NCBI GenBank assembly: GCA_016794505.1
Contig: JAEUJZ010000010.1
Span: 1-64,000 of the forward strand
DNA length: 64,000 nt
From: Myxococcales bacterium
GTDB lineage: Bacteria > Myxococcota_A > Polyangia > Palsa-1104 > JAEUJZ01
Reading direction: 5' to 3'
In this document: positions 1 to 8,396 of the stretch, one piece after another
Numbering within the stretch: the first letter of the stretch is position 1
Layout: each line of letters begins with the position of its first letter
The notes under the pieces: model-generated
The model's database searches: none
What the model was told of the DNA's origin: nothing
The model's input: the letters and a program-made list of their open reading frames with translations, nothing else
Made by a program: the position numbers and the translations under genes

Positions 1-723
1 CTCTCTGATCTAATCGCCCTGCGTTCCGACGGAAAAATCATCGCCGCAAGGGCGCAACAGACCGGCTGCGTGCTCAGCGAATTCACCCCACTCACCGACA
101 CTCTCCCCATTTCCACAAACCCATTCCTCGCGGTGGGGGACCTAAACGGCGACGGAGCGATGGATCTTGCGGTGCGGGGGGAGGGAGGTGTGCGGGTGTT
201 GTTGCAGCGGCAGGATTTGGCAGGTAAGCCGCTGGGCACGTTTGATGCGCTGGGTGACGTTCCGGTCCCGCCAGGCACCGTCTCGGGTCAGATGGCCATC
301 GGGGAGTTTCGCAGCAAGGGTCAGCCCGAGCTGATGGTTTCCCTTCAACCACCGACGGGAAACAGCCTGCTATATGCCATCGGTCTAAGCAGTGACCGCC
401 GCACCTTGGTGGGCAGCGACACGATGAGCAACACGCTGCTCAAGGCCACGGCCTTGTCGAGCGGCGACTTCAACCGCGACGGACTTCAGGACGTGGTGCT
501 CATCGACAAAGTGACCGAGCTTGTCTCGGTCACGACCTGGCGAACACCCGCCGCGCCGAATACCCGTGCGTACTACGTTGGACATGCCCCGGCCGCCGTT
601 GCCATCGGTCCGTTGGATGGCGATGACCTGCCGGACTTGGCCTTTGCCGTGCAAATCGGATCCATGCCGGGACTTGTCGCCCTGTCTGTTGCCTACGCAA
701 TGCCGGCCGCCACCTTGAAATAG
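1..723 (+). CDS. VCBS/FG-GAP repeat protein, 3' part only
   Basis: The reading frame is open from the first base, so the gene begins outside the window; the GTG at 70 is internal. The visible part carries repeated calcium-binding-like FG-GAP/VCBS motifs: GDLNGDGAMDLAV, GDFNRDGLQDVVL and the weaker GPLDGDDLPDLAF, spaced about 60-90 residues apart as in beta-propeller blades. Such proteins are usually exported and act in adhesion or surface binding; the signal peptide would lie upstream and cannot be seen. No catalytic domain is visible. The next gene starts 93 bases downstream on the same strand, but a separate -10 box before it suggests independent transcription. Confidence 0.75.
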   Translation, partial: LSDLIALRSDGKIIAARAQQTGCVLSEFTPLTDTLPISTNPFLAVGDLNGDGAMDLAVRGEGGVRVLLQRQDLAGKPLGTFDALGDVPVPPGTVSGQMAIGEFRSKGQPELMVSLQPPTGNSLLYAIGLSSDRRTLVGSDTMSNTLLKATALSSGDFNRDGLQDVVLIDKVTELVSVTTWRTPAAPNTRAYYVGHAPAAVAIGPLDGDDLPDLAFAVQIGSMPGLVALSVAYAMPAATLK

Positions 724-802
724 CTCTCCGTCGGTGTAGCGAGGCGCCATTGCCACGTTCGCCGCGACGAAACTGCGCATTGTGTATCGAGGGCACGACG
801 CA

Positions 803-819
803 TAAGATGCGGCGCCGTG
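803..819 (+). promoter_or_regulatory. Candidate -10 box directly before the motor operon start
   Basis: TAAGAT at 803-808 is followed by 8 GC-only bases and then the GTG start at 817. Transcription would begin at or next to the start codon, giving a leaderless or very short leader. The same design recurs before genes at 8394, 14973, 34986, 40060 and 50642. No convincing -35 element was seen. Confidence 0.4.
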
Positions 820-1380
820 TCTTTTGGATCTGCATGGGGACCTCAAGGAGGATCCCTGGAACAGTTGTTGGCAGCGACGCGCGCCCTGCCAGGAGAGCGC
901 CGCGCTGGGCCGCAGTTTGCATGGCTAGCGATCCGGCAGTCCGCCCCGGAGGCTGCGCCGCACCCTGCCCTGTCGACGCAGCAGCTACGCGCCCTGCGCA
1001 AGCGACTGAGCCAGCTCTTGTCGACGCTGTCGCAGCGACTTGGGCCCGCCCTCGCCGCGGCCCTGCGCCAGGCTGCGGTGGCCTGGGATTCGTTTGACAC
1101 CGTCGCGGTTCTCGACGCTGGGCTGCGTGCCGAAGCGCAGGCACTGGCGACCCTTGCGGTCCAGCTAGAGCGATCCGCGGATGCTGCACAGCGAGCAGCC
1201 GGGCTAGAGCTTCGCATCGCGCTGACTTCGGCCCTGGGTCTAGTCGATCTGTGCGAGCGACGCTTGGCGACGCTGGTGCGCCTGCGCGTGCAGTCGAGCC
1301 AGCGCTCGCTGTTGCCGCATGGCCGACCGTTCATCGACATCGCAGCCGCCCTGGCTGAAGCCGCACGAGACTGGGCATGA
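817..1380 (+). CDS. Uncharacterised first gene of ZorAB-like motor operon (ZorF-position)
   Basis: This 187-residue protein is predicted soluble and almost wholly alpha-helical, rich in Ala, Leu, Arg and Gln, with no signal peptide or membrane segment. I recognise no domain directly. It is the first gene of a four-gene operon and its stop overlaps the start of the MotA/ZorA-like gene by four bases (ATGA), so the two are probably translationally coupled. In proteobacterial operons of the order DUF3348, DUF802/ZorA-like, OmpA/ZorB-like, DUF2894, this slot holds a DUF3348 protein, called ZorF in type III Zorya. Assignment here rests on position and size, not proven homology. The GTG start is chosen for the -10 box 8 bases upstream and the full open frame. 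Confidence 0.6.
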   Translation: MSFGSAWGPQGGSLEQLLAATRALPGERRAGPQFAWLAIRQSAPEAAPHPALSTQQLRALRKRLSQLLSTLSQRLGPALAAALRQAAVAWDSFDTVAVLDAGLRAEAQALATLAVQLERSADAAQRAAGLELRIALTSALGLVDLCERRLATLVRLRVQSSQRSLLPHGRPFIDIAAALAEAARDWA

Positions 1381-3377
1381 GTCGCCTGCGCTGGTCTTTG
1401 GGCGCTCTGCTCGTCGCACTCTCGCTGCTGGCGTCCGCTGCCGCGCTGCGCACGTATGTTGTGCATCGACTGTGGCTTGGCGGCCTGGCCGTTCTGCTGC
1501 TGGCCGTCATCGCCATCGCTGGGTTTGCCAGCCTGGCCCGTGCCCGTCGACGCTTGGCTGCTGAGCTTTCTGGCTTGTTGCAGACCCCTCCGTCGGGTTC
1601 GCTGTTTTCCGAGAGACGCAGGCAGCTTGAGAGCCTGCACGCCCAAGGCGCACGCCCAGACCTCGATGCGCTGTCACAGGCCACGGCCGCAGTTGAGCTA
1701 GGCCACGCCTATCTGGGCAAATATCTCGTCGCGGTGACGGTGCTGGTGGGGTTGGTGGGCACCTTCGCTGGCTTGATGGAGACGCTGCGCGGCGTAGCGC
1801 CGCTTCTTGCCGACGAGCAGATCACAACGCTCAAAGCACTGGCGGGGCCGCTCGCGGGTCTGGATGTGACGTTTGGGGCCAGCCTGGTTGGCATCCTGGT
1901 GACCTTGGCTCTGGCCTTGGTGCAAGGTGATCTGGCCCTGGCAGAGGAAGCCACTCTGTCGCGACTGGAAGAGCGCACGCGCCACGTCCTTGTGCCCGCG
2001 CTGTGGCCGCCGGCTGAGTCGGCGGATGAGCGATCGGTTCGCGAGCTAGCAGCGCTGCGTGCTGAGCTGACACAGTTCATCGCGAAAACAGCCGACGCTA
2101 CCAGCGAGCGGGTTGCCCGCGTCGCACAGACCGAAATTGACCGATTGGTCAAGTCACTAGAGGCCTCGCTGACCAGCACGGTCCAAAACACCGCGGGCCG
2201 GGTCGAGCAGGGCCTCTTGTCCTTGGCCAGCCTCATCGAGGCCAAGCTGGGCCCGGTGTTCGCCGAACAAAAAGATCAGCTGCTGGCCCTGCAGCAAGCA
2301 TCCGAACGCGCTGCCACCTTGGCCGTCGCAGCAGGAACCCAGACCGCCACGCACATCCGACACGCCGCGGGTGAGGCACTGAGCGGCCTTCAGGAATCGA
2401 CGCAGCAGGTCACGCAGGCCCAGACCCAGCTTCTGCGCGATGCACAGGCCGCACACGATCGACTGACGGATGCGCTGCATCGTGCCAGCGAGCGCTTGCA
2501 TCAAGCGCTGCACTCGCTCGCCGAGCAGCAGAGCGAGCAGGCTCGTTCTGTGCTGGCTGCTCACACGAGCGATCTGCAGCAGCTCGCACACAGCCGTGAT
2601 GCGCTGCTGCGAACCAGCGAACAGGCGCTCGATGCGCTGCTGCGAACCAGCGAACAGGCGCTCGATGCGCTGCACAGACGACAGACTGCACAGGCTGCTG
2701 AGCTGCAGGCCCAGCAGCACACGGCCGTCGTACAGATCGAGCAAGCGCTGACGCAATCGCAGCGAGCCCATGCAACGCAGGCAAGCGAGCTGCACGCGGC
2801 ACAAACCCAGCAGATCGCGCAGCTGCATGCGGATCACGCGCAGCACCTGGGCCAGCTCTACGGCCAGCTCGCCGATCAGCTCGGGCATCTGCAGATCGCA
2901 CAGGTGGGCCAGCAGACGCAGCTTCAAACCCAGCACCACGAGGTCGCGACACGAATCGAGCAGGCGCTGCAAGCACTTCACGCGGCACAGGCCAGCCGCT
3001 TGACCGCGATGACCGAAGCACTGTGCCACGCGCTGCAGCAGACCGTTGGCAGCGAAGGTACGCGCCTCGGCGAAGCTGCGCAGGCTCTGCAAGTGGCCGC
3101 TCAGGATCTGGCTACAGCCGCTGGCTCTGTCAGCAGTCCGCTGTCCGCGTTGACACCGGAGCTGCAGGCGCTGTCGCGTGAAGTGGCGTTGATGGCGGCG
3201 CGCAGCGATGCCGAAGAGAGCAGCGCGACCCTTTCCGAGCTGCTGCGTCTGGGTGAGGGAATTGAGCGTCTGGAAGCTCTTCTGCGCATGAGCCAGGGCG
3301 TCGCTGAACACATGGCTCCGGCCGCGACCCCGGAACGCGGCGAAGCCGAGGATGACGAACCAGGACAGGTCGCGTGA
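1377..3377 (+). CDS. ZorA-like MotA/TolQ/ExbB-family motor protein with long coiled-coil tail
   Basis: The 666-residue protein begins with four predicted membrane helices (about 7-24, 32-53, 114-134 and 161-184). The third contains GLVGTFAGL (125-133) and the fourth FGASLVGI (166-173), the hallmark pattern of MotA/TolQ/ExbB proton-channel subunits. Residues about 200-640 form a long Gln/Ala/Leu/His-rich coiled coil projecting into the cytoplasm, the architecture of ZorA from Zorya anti-phage systems and of DUF802 proteins. MotA itself lacks such a tail. Start and stop overlap both neighbours by four bases. The expected partner is the OmpA-domain protein encoded next. The tail contains a perfect 33-bp duplication at 2598-2663. 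An ion-driven rotary motor is a confident inference; a role in defence is plausible but unproven. Confidence 0.8.
   Translation: MSRLRWSLGALLVALSLLASAAALRTYVVHRLWLGGLAVLLLAVIAIAGFASLARARRRLAAELSGLLQTPPSGSLFSERRRQLESLHAQGARPDLDALSQATAAVELGHAYLGKYLVAVTVLVGLVGTFAGLMETLRGVAPLLADEQITTLKALAGPLAGLDVTFGASLVGILVTLALALVQGDLALAEEATLSRLEERTRHVLVPALWPPAESADERSVRELAALRAELTQFIAKTADATSERVARVAQTEIDRLVKSLEASLTSTVQNTAGRVEQGLLSLASLIEAKLGPVFAEQKDQLLALQQASERAATLAVAAGTQTATHIRHAAGEALSGLQESTQQVTQAQTQLLRDAQAAHDRLTDALHRASERLHQALHSLAEQQSEQARSVLAAHTSDLQQLAHSRDALLRTSEQALDALLRTSEQALDALHRRQTAQAAELQAQQHTAVVQIEQALTQSQRAHATQASELHAAQTQQIAQLHADHAQHLGQLYGQLADQLGHLQIAQVGQQTQLQTQHHEVATRIEQALQALHAAQASRLTAMTEALCHALQQTVGSEGTRLGEAAQALQVAAQDLATAAGSVSSPLSALTPELQALSREVALMAARSDAEESSATLSELLRLGEGIERLEALLRMSQGVAEHMAPAATPERGEAEDDEPGQVA
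2598..2663 (+). repeat. Perfect 2 x 33-bp in-frame tandem duplication
   Basis: Two identical 33-base units (2598-2630 and 2631-2663) each encode DALLRTSEQAL inside the coiled-coil tail of the ZorA-like protein. Since 33 bases are 11 codons, the reading frame is kept, and 11 residues equal three helical turns, so the coiled coil is lengthened without a break. Perfect identity suggests a recent duplication. Confidence 0.95.
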
Positions 3378-4000
3378 GCCGTCGCCGCTTCAGCTTGTTT
3401 CCCATCAACGTCTGGCCCCCGCTAGTCGATGCCGTGACCTTGGCCTTGGCGGCGTTCGTGCTGATCACCGGCATCGCCGCGCTGGCCCAGCGAACCTTGA
3501 TGGGCCGCCTGCGCGAAAAAGAGCGCGAGCTGGATCGCCTGCGCGAAGAAAAGGCCCGCGTCGAGCGTCGGCTCCGCGCGCTGGCTCCCGCCGGGACATT
3601 CGAAGTCGAAGGCGGCAAGGTCATCCTACAGGGCGAGGTCCTGTTTTCCTCCGGCTCGGATGAGGTTCGCCCGGAAGCGCGTCAGCTACTTTCCGAGATG
3701 GCGCAAGCCCTTTCCGCGCTGCTTTCGGCGGAGCCCGATCAAATGATCCTCGTCGGAGGACACACCGATAACGTCCCGATTCAGAACGCGCGCTTTGCTT
3801 CCAACTGGGACCTGTCGGCGGCGCGAGCCGTGGCCGTGGCTCGTGTGCTGATCGCGTCCGGTCTGCCGGCGACGCGCGTGGCTGCCACTGGCTTTGCCGA
3901 GCATCATCCGCGCGCAGGCAACGAGGACGAAGCCTCGCGCCGACGCAACCGTCGAATCGAGGTGCTCTTGGTGCCGATTCACTCGGTGTCGAGCCGATGA
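3374..4000 (+). CDS. ZorB-like MotB/OmpA-domain stator protein
   Basis: This 208-residue protein has a short cytoplasmic N-terminus, one membrane helix (about 17-38) entered by WPPLVDAVTL, a short coiled coil (41-70) and an OmpA/MotB peptidoglycan-binding domain. Key residues are visible: GHTDN at 129-133, NWDLSAARA at 144-152 and RRNRRIE at 190-196. Asp19 at the start of the helix matches the place of the proton-accepting Asp of MotB and ZorB. With the previous gene it would form a 5:2-type motor anchored to peptidoglycan. The GTG start overlaps the preceding stop (GTGA), and the stop overlaps the next ATG. The length fits ZorB better than flagellar MotB. Confidence 0.82.
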   Translation: MSRRRFSLFPINVWPPLVDAVTLALAAFVLITGIAALAQRTLMGRLREKERELDRLREEKARVERRLRALAPAGTFEVEGGKVILQGEVLFSSGSDEVRPEARQLLSEMAQALSALLSAEPDQMILVGGHTDNVPIQNARFASNWDLSAARAVAVARVLIASGLPATRVAATGFAEHHPRAGNEDEASRRRNRRIEVLLVPIHSVSSR

Positions 4001-4617
4001 AAAGCGCCACCGCGAGCGCATCCCACACCGCGAACGCAGCCACGGCACAACTGGCCCGCTCGCTTCTGTGCGAAGCCATGGCGGCCTTCGCTCAGATCCC
4101 AGACGCCGATCGAACACCAGCACTTGTGGCCCTCGATGGGTTCGTGGCTGCGCCAAGCCCCGCATCGTTTTTGTCTGCGGTACGCACGCTGCGCCACGTG
4201 AAACAGGAATGCGCGCTGCGCCAAGCGCGCCTGTCACGTGCCGAGCAGGAATTTCTTCGTGGGCTCGATCGGGTCCGCCGCGAAATCAGCGTCGAGGTCG
4301 CGGACGTGCTGTCGGCTCTGCCGGTCTTCGAGGAAGCAAGCGCCCCCGCGTCGCCCCCCGGCGCAGAGACGGCACGCCCGTCGAATGCCCAGCGCCGTGC
4401 AAGTGGCGCAGGAACTAGGCTGCGGGCTCTGGCTCTGCTGGCCGCAGCGCATCAAGAGCTTGCCGATCGTGTCGCCGGCAGCGCCGAAAAGCTGCGTCAG
4501 CACTTGGCTCGCGCCAAGGACGCCCACGCGCAACAGCCCGACAAGCCCGCACCGCGCAGACGCAGTGCGTCGCCTCGATCGGCGCGTCAGTGGACCACCA
4601 CATCGACGAAGAAGTGA
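3997..4617 (+). CDS. Uncharacterised last gene of the motor operon (ZorG-position)
   Basis: The 206-residue product is predicted soluble and helical, with two helical regions (about 10-120 and 140-180) joined by a Pro/Ala-rich linker, and a basic Ser/Arg/Lys-rich C-terminus. No known motif was recognised. It starts in a four-base overlap with the OmpA-domain gene, so it belongs to the same operon. In type III Zorya and DUF802 operons this position is taken by a DUF2894 protein (ZorG); I infer equivalence only from order. Its last 31 bases overlap the 3' end of the convergent gene at 4587-5555. Confidence 0.6.
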   Translation: MKSATASASHTANAATAQLARSLLCEAMAAFAQIPDADRTPALVALDGFVAAPSPASFLSAVRTLRHVKQECALRQARLSRAEQEFLRGLDRVRREISVEVADVLSALPVFEEASAPASPPGAETARPSNAQRRASGAGTRLRALALLAAAHQELADRVAGSAEKLRQHLARAKDAHAQQPDKPAPRRRSASPRSARQWTTTSTKK

Positions 4618-5555
4618 TCGAGCCCCCCAAGCCACATCCGCAGCAGATCGCGCCCTTTTAGCTGACGCTCGCCAGCATCGGTCAAGCGGTGCGGTTCCAG
4701 GCGTACGCCTACGCGGTACGTGCCCGGCGTCTGGATCCCCAGCACGGAAAGCGGAATGGCATAGCGCACGCGAAGCTCGGCCTTGGGGGCCAGCCAGCGC
4801 AGCGTTTCCGTCGGCTTGTGGTGTTCCCAGTGGCCAACCCCCTGCCAGTCATCGGCGAGCTTCTGCCCATCGGACAGCACGCGCCGCGCCCACAGCGCGT
4901 CAAAGAAATGGGAAGGCAAAAGCACCTGCATCGCGCTGGGTCCCAGGTTGCGCGCGACAAAGGACACGGTCAGCACTCGCTGACCTGTTGCGATCGTCTT
5001 TGGCAGCTCGGCCTGCCAGATCACATGCGCCTGCGCATCGCGCCGCACCCGCGTCAGCACATCGGAAAGCGCATAGAACGATCCGTGCGGCTTGCCCTGC
5101 AGCCAGATGGCCAGCTTGTCGCCCTCGATGGGCAGCGCGCCATAGGTATGAAAAAACGTCAGACGATAGTGGTCACCGCGCCGGGCCACGAAGTACAAGC
5201 GCAGCCCTTCGGCCCTTGCCAGCACGTCATCGCCCGCGCTGTGTTCGACGCTGATCGTCGATCCACTCAGCGAGCGATCGCCGACGAAGACCTCGCCCAC
5301 TTGGACCTGCGCGGTGCTTGGGGCGTTGGGCAGACTGCGGTCGCCAGCGCGAAACGACTGCACGCGGCCCGCAAAGATCGTATCGGACTGCTGTGTCAGA
5401 CCCTGCATCGTCTGCCACGTCCACGGAGAGATCGACGTTGCCGTCGCCTGACCGAGAAGCAGCCCGGTCAACACTGCAAAGCTCCCCAGCCACCGACCCA
5501 AGACAGAAGCGATCCGGGCCGCGTGTGGCCCTCCACCCCCACAGCGTGTGTGCAT
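4587..5555 (-). CDS. Exported protein of unknown function
   Basis: A 322-residue protein with a basic N-region, a hydrophobic stretch (about 24-36, AVLTGLLLGQATA) and a likely signal peptidase site after ATA near residue 40, followed by a mainly beta-strand body (for example TISVEHSAGDD, RVLTVSFVARN, YRVGVRLEP). No catalytic motif was recognised. It may act in the periplasm or at the cell surface. It converges on the motor operon with a 31-base overlap of coding ends, which is unusual but both frames look genuine. Other starts close to the signal peptide are possible. Confidence 0.6.
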   Translation of the reverse strand: MHTRCGGGGPHAARIASVLGRWLGSFAVLTGLLLGQATATSISPWTWQTMQGLTQQSDTIFAGRVQSFRAGDRSLPNAPSTAQVQVGEVFVGDRSLSGSTISVEHSAGDDVLARAEGLRLYFVARRGDHYRLTFFHTYGALPIEGDKLAIWLQGKPHGSFYALSDVLTRVRRDAQAHVIWQAELPKTIATGQRVLTVSFVARNLGPSAMQVLLPSHFFDALWARRVLSDGQKLADDWQGVGHWEHHKPTETLRWLAPKAELRVRYAIPLSVLGIQTPGTYRVGVRLEPHRLTDAGERQLKGRDLLRMWLGGLDHFFVDVVVH

Positions 5556-5689
5556 CCCTCTATGGTATGCGCAGCGCTCCGCTGAACGGAGCGCGTCGAA
5601 CTGTCTTCCAGCGAATGGAGACTGAACGCAGTGAGAAGCACGAGCATCGCCCAGCGCGGCGAAGAACCTCTGCGCCGCCCTGGATCTGG

Positions 5690-6130
5690 CTACGCCAGGT
5701 GCTGCCGGCGATCGGACAAGAACTGCTCAGCGTCGGCTTCGGTGGCGGTATAGCAGACGTCAAGCGGCGGCAGTGCCATCAGGCGCGCGGCATGAAGTAC
5801 CAGCATGCCCGCGACGCGAATATGAAGCGGTGCGCCAAAGATCGCCAAGCTAAAGTGCGGCGAGTACTTCTTGAGGTAGTCGAGATAGATCCGCCGCGAC
5901 TCCGACGGCAAGGGCAGCATCTTGCGACCATCGACCAGTGCAAACGCATGACCGCGCTCGGCCGAGACGCGAAGCAGAAGCTGCGCGAACACGTGTGCTT
6001 GTTCCGGCTCTACCGCGCCGAGCGACTCCCAGCGAATGCGATCACCCTCCACCACGTAGCGGTGTGGCCCTGCGGCCTGCCAGCTGCCCACGAAGCTCTG
6101 TCCCTGCATCACTTTACCGCGAAGCCACAC
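5690..6130 (-). CDS. Small STAS/SpoIIAA-like hypothetical protein
   Basis: The product is 146 residues (GTG start; an ATG seven codons later, at 6109, is equally possible). The central part (HAFALVDGRKM, then RRIYLDYLKKY and LAIFGAPLHIRV) has the alternating beta-alpha layout of STAS/SpoIIAA-like domains seen in many myxobacterial proteins, with a final helix resembling TEADAEQFL. This is a weak fold-level guess. It is the last gene of a minus-strand group with the NAD(P)-binding protein (21 bases apart) and the P450, though nothing shows a shared function. Confidence 0.5.
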   Translation of the reverse strand: MWLRGKVMQGQSFVGSWQAAGPHRYVVEGDRIRWESLGAVEPEQAHVFAQLLLRVSAERGHAFALVDGRKMLPLPSESRRIYLDYLKKYSPHFSLAIFGAPLHIRVAGMLVLHAARLMALPPLDVCYTATEADAEQFLSDRRQHLA

Positions 6131-6151
6131 GATGCAGGCTGGCCCGCCGGG

Positions 6152-6829
6152 TCAGGCGGCGCTGTTCCCTTCGTCCGCGGCGGCGTCGATGTCGGCGTTT
6201 TCGTAGATCTTTTTTGTGGCGCCGCGCCGCGCAATGTTCAGCATGGCGCGACCCACGCGATCCGTCGTCGTGACATAGCCCGGAGCGACTCGCTTGACCA
6301 GCGGCAAAAGTGGGCCGGCCACCGCATACAGCGCGCGATACATCGGCGTGCGCGAGACGATGCCCGGCCCCGGCTGGACAAACGCCGGGCGAAACGCACA
6401 GACGGTGGCAAAGGGCAGACCGAGGATCGCGTTTTCCGCCTCGCCCTTGACGCGAGCCCACATCGTGCGGCTTGTGGCATCGCTGCCCAGGCCAGATACA
6501 AAGATGAAGCACATCCGGGGGTTCAGCTCGACCAGCGCTCGCCCAGCGGCCAGCCCGATATCGACGGTGACACGGCGGTACTCTGCCTCGGACATGCCGG
6601 TTGACGAGACCCCCAGACAAAAGAAGCAGGCGTCATAGCCAGCAAGGTCCGTCTTCACCGCCGAGTAGTCCGCGAGATCGGCATGCACAAGCTCGCGCAG
6701 CTTTTCGTGCGTCTGCCCCGTCGCTTTTCGCCCCACCGTCAGCACGCGCTGCACATCGGCCGCAGCCAAGCATTCGCGCAGAACACCCTGGCCAATCATT
6801 CCCGTGGCACCAAAGAGGATCACGTTCAT
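6152..6829 (-). CDS. NAD(P)-binding Rossmann protein (NmrA/epimerase-like)
   Basis: The N-terminus VILFGATGMIGQGVL is a classic dinucleotide-binding loop (GxxGxxG) of atypical short-chain dehydrogenases. Further signals are DACFFCLGVSS (end of strand 4) and FVSGLGSDATS followed by RVKGEAE, in which Lys takes the place of the usual YxxxK lysine but the Tyr is replaced, as is common in NmrA/HTATIP2-like proteins. At 225 residues it matches this subfamily. The ATG at 6829 is preferred over the upstream GTG because AGGTG lies before it. It lies 28 bases after the P450 gene and may be cotranscribed with it. Substrate unknown. Confidence 0.75.
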   Translation of the reverse strand: MNVILFGATGMIGQGVLRECLAAADVQRVLTVGRKATGQTHEKLRELVHADLADYSAVKTDLAGYDACFFCLGVSSTGMSEAEYRRVTVDIGLAAGRALVELNPRMCFIFVSGLGSDATSRTMWARVKGEAENAILGLPFATVCAFRPAFVQPGPGIVSRTPMYRALYAVAGPLLPLVKRVAPGYVTTTDRVGRAMLNIARRGATKKIYENADIDAAADEGNSAA

Positions 6830-6857
6830 TGCCCGCACCTAAATCGCAGAAGAGCGC

Positions 6858-8207
6858 CTAGCCAGCGACGGATCGCCGAGATGAAAGCAGCAGCTTGAGG
6901 TTGTGCGAAGGTCCTAGCACGGCGTTGCGGCGCTGGTCACGCACTGGCTTATCGGTAGCCAAGCTGAGCTGCGTGGATCGCACGATCATCGCAAGGACGA
7001 TCTTCATCTCGTACAGCGCGAACGAGGCACCGATGCAGCGACGCACACCGCCGCCAAATGGCATGTACTCAAACGGCGAATACGTGCGATTCAGGAAGCG
7101 GTCGGCAATGAAAGCATACGGCTTGGGATACAGATCCTCGCGCTTGTGCAGACGCAGCGTGCCGATGCTGACCATAACGTCGGGTGGCAGCTCATAGCCC
7201 ATGAAGTGAAACGGTCGCTGCAAGCGGCGCGGCGGCAGGATCGGCACCACTGGATGCAGACGCAGCGTCTCGTTGCACACCGCGGACAGCAGCGGTAGCT
7301 GCACGATCGCCTCTGCTGTTGGCTGACTGCCCAGCGCATCGACCTCGGCCCGCACGCGTGCGTACAGCGCAGGATCCGAGAGCAGATAGTAAAGCACCCA
7401 GGCCAAGCTGATCGCCGTCGTCTCGTGTCCCGCGAACAAGAGGGTCAGCAGCTCATCGCGCAGCTGCGCATCGCTCATCGCGCTGCCGTCTTCGTATCGA
7501 GCCGCCATCAAGCGCGACAGGATGTCGTTGCCCAGCGTTCCGTCGCGCGAAACAACGCGCCGCCGACTGGCGATCTCTTCGTCGAGCATGCGGTCGATCG
7601 CGACCCGCGCTCGCTGCAGCCGCGCCCACGGACCATGGCCCAAAAAGTCCCGTCGCAAGCCACGGAAGAACACGATCAGCGGCGAAAACGACGTCACCCA
7701 CTCGATGACCGCGGCGCGAAACTCGGGTACGCGGGCGCGCTCGACACCAAAGATCGTGCGAATGATGACTTCCAACGAGATCGACTGCATCTGATCCAGC
7801 GCCGACCAAGTCTCGCCGACGCGCCAGGCTGCGATGTGACGTTCGGCCACCTCGCGCACGGTGTCGCCATAGGCGCGCATGCGGTCGCCGTGAAAGTGTG
7901 GGTTGATCAGCTTGCGCTCGCTGCGGTGGCGCTCGCCCACCAGAAACAGCACCGAGTGTTCCCCCAAGATCGGCGTCAGGAATTCGGGGTCGGGAACGGC
8001 AAAGGTATCGGGATCCGCAGTCAGGATCTGCTTGGCGCCTTCGGGCGTGCAGCTAAAGACCAGCGGCTTGCCTGCTGACCGATCGGTCAAAGGGTCGCCG
8101 TACCGACGGACCATGCGCAAAAGCGCAGTGTCTGGATCGAACATCACCCGGAACATCTGCAAAGGCGTCGTAACCGGTCCTGGGGGCAGGCCTGCTGCGG
8201 TTGTCAT
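6858..8207 (-). CDS. Cytochrome P450
   Basis: The 449-residue protein shows all P450 landmarks: I-helix AGHETT, K-helix ETLRLHP (ExxR), PERF-like region DRFLNRTYSPFEY and heme loop FGGGVRRCIG with Cys391 as the thiolate ligand. It has no membrane anchor, as expected of soluble bacterial P450s that need separate ferredoxin and reductase partners, none of which is nearby. The start at 8207 is chosen because AGGAG lies 8 bases upstream; the frame extends further without a ribosome site. It resembles the CYP102/CYP110-type fatty acid hydroxylase branch in sequence style, but the substrate cannot be told. Confidence 0.93.
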   Translation of the reverse strand: MTTAAGLPPGPVTTPLQMFRVMFDPDTALLRMVRRYGDPLTDRSAGKPLVFSCTPEGAKQILTADPDTFAVPDPEFLTPILGEHSVLFLVGERHRSERKLINPHFHGDRMRAYGDTVREVAERHIAAWRVGETWSALDQMQSISLEVIIRTIFGVERARVPEFRAAVIEWVTSFSPLIVFFRGLRRDFLGHGPWARLQRARVAIDRMLDEEIASRRRVVSRDGTLGNDILSRLMAARYEDGSAMSDAQLRDELLTLLFAGHETTAISLAWVLYYLLSDPALYARVRAEVDALGSQPTAEAIVQLPLLSAVCNETLRLHPVVPILPPRRLQRPFHFMGYELPPDVMVSIGTLRLHKREDLYPKPYAFIADRFLNRTYSPFEYMPFGGGVRRCIGASFALYEMKIVLAMIVRSTQLSLATDKPVRDQRRNAVLGPSHNLKLLLSSRRSVAG

Positions 8208-8378
8208 CGGCGCTCCTCGTGTCTGCAAGGCCCAGTGTATCGCGTCGCTCACATGAACGGAGCGTGCTAGCCCACCCAGCATGCATCGCCCCCGTGCCAT
8301 GCCCTAGCAACCGTCGCCTGCGTCGCGGGGCGCCCGATCACGTCCAGAACCATGCGCTGTGCCGAGCTCGCGTTTTGC

Positions 8379-8396
8379 TATAGTGCGGCGCAGATG
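8379..8396 (+). promoter_or_regulatory. Candidate -10 box before ABC ATPase gene
   Basis: TATAGT at 8379-8384, then GCGGCGCAG and the ATG at 8394. The 9-base distance implies a transcript beginning only a few bases before or at the start codon. It lies in the 186-base gap shared with the divergent P450 gene. A weak -35 (CTGTGC, 8357-8362) is 16 bases upstream. Confidence 0.4.

Noticed and set aside
1377..4000. Flagellar MotAB or TolQR pair
   Set aside because: The very long coiled-coil tail and the two flanking small helical genes do not fit; no flagellar or tol/pal neighbours.
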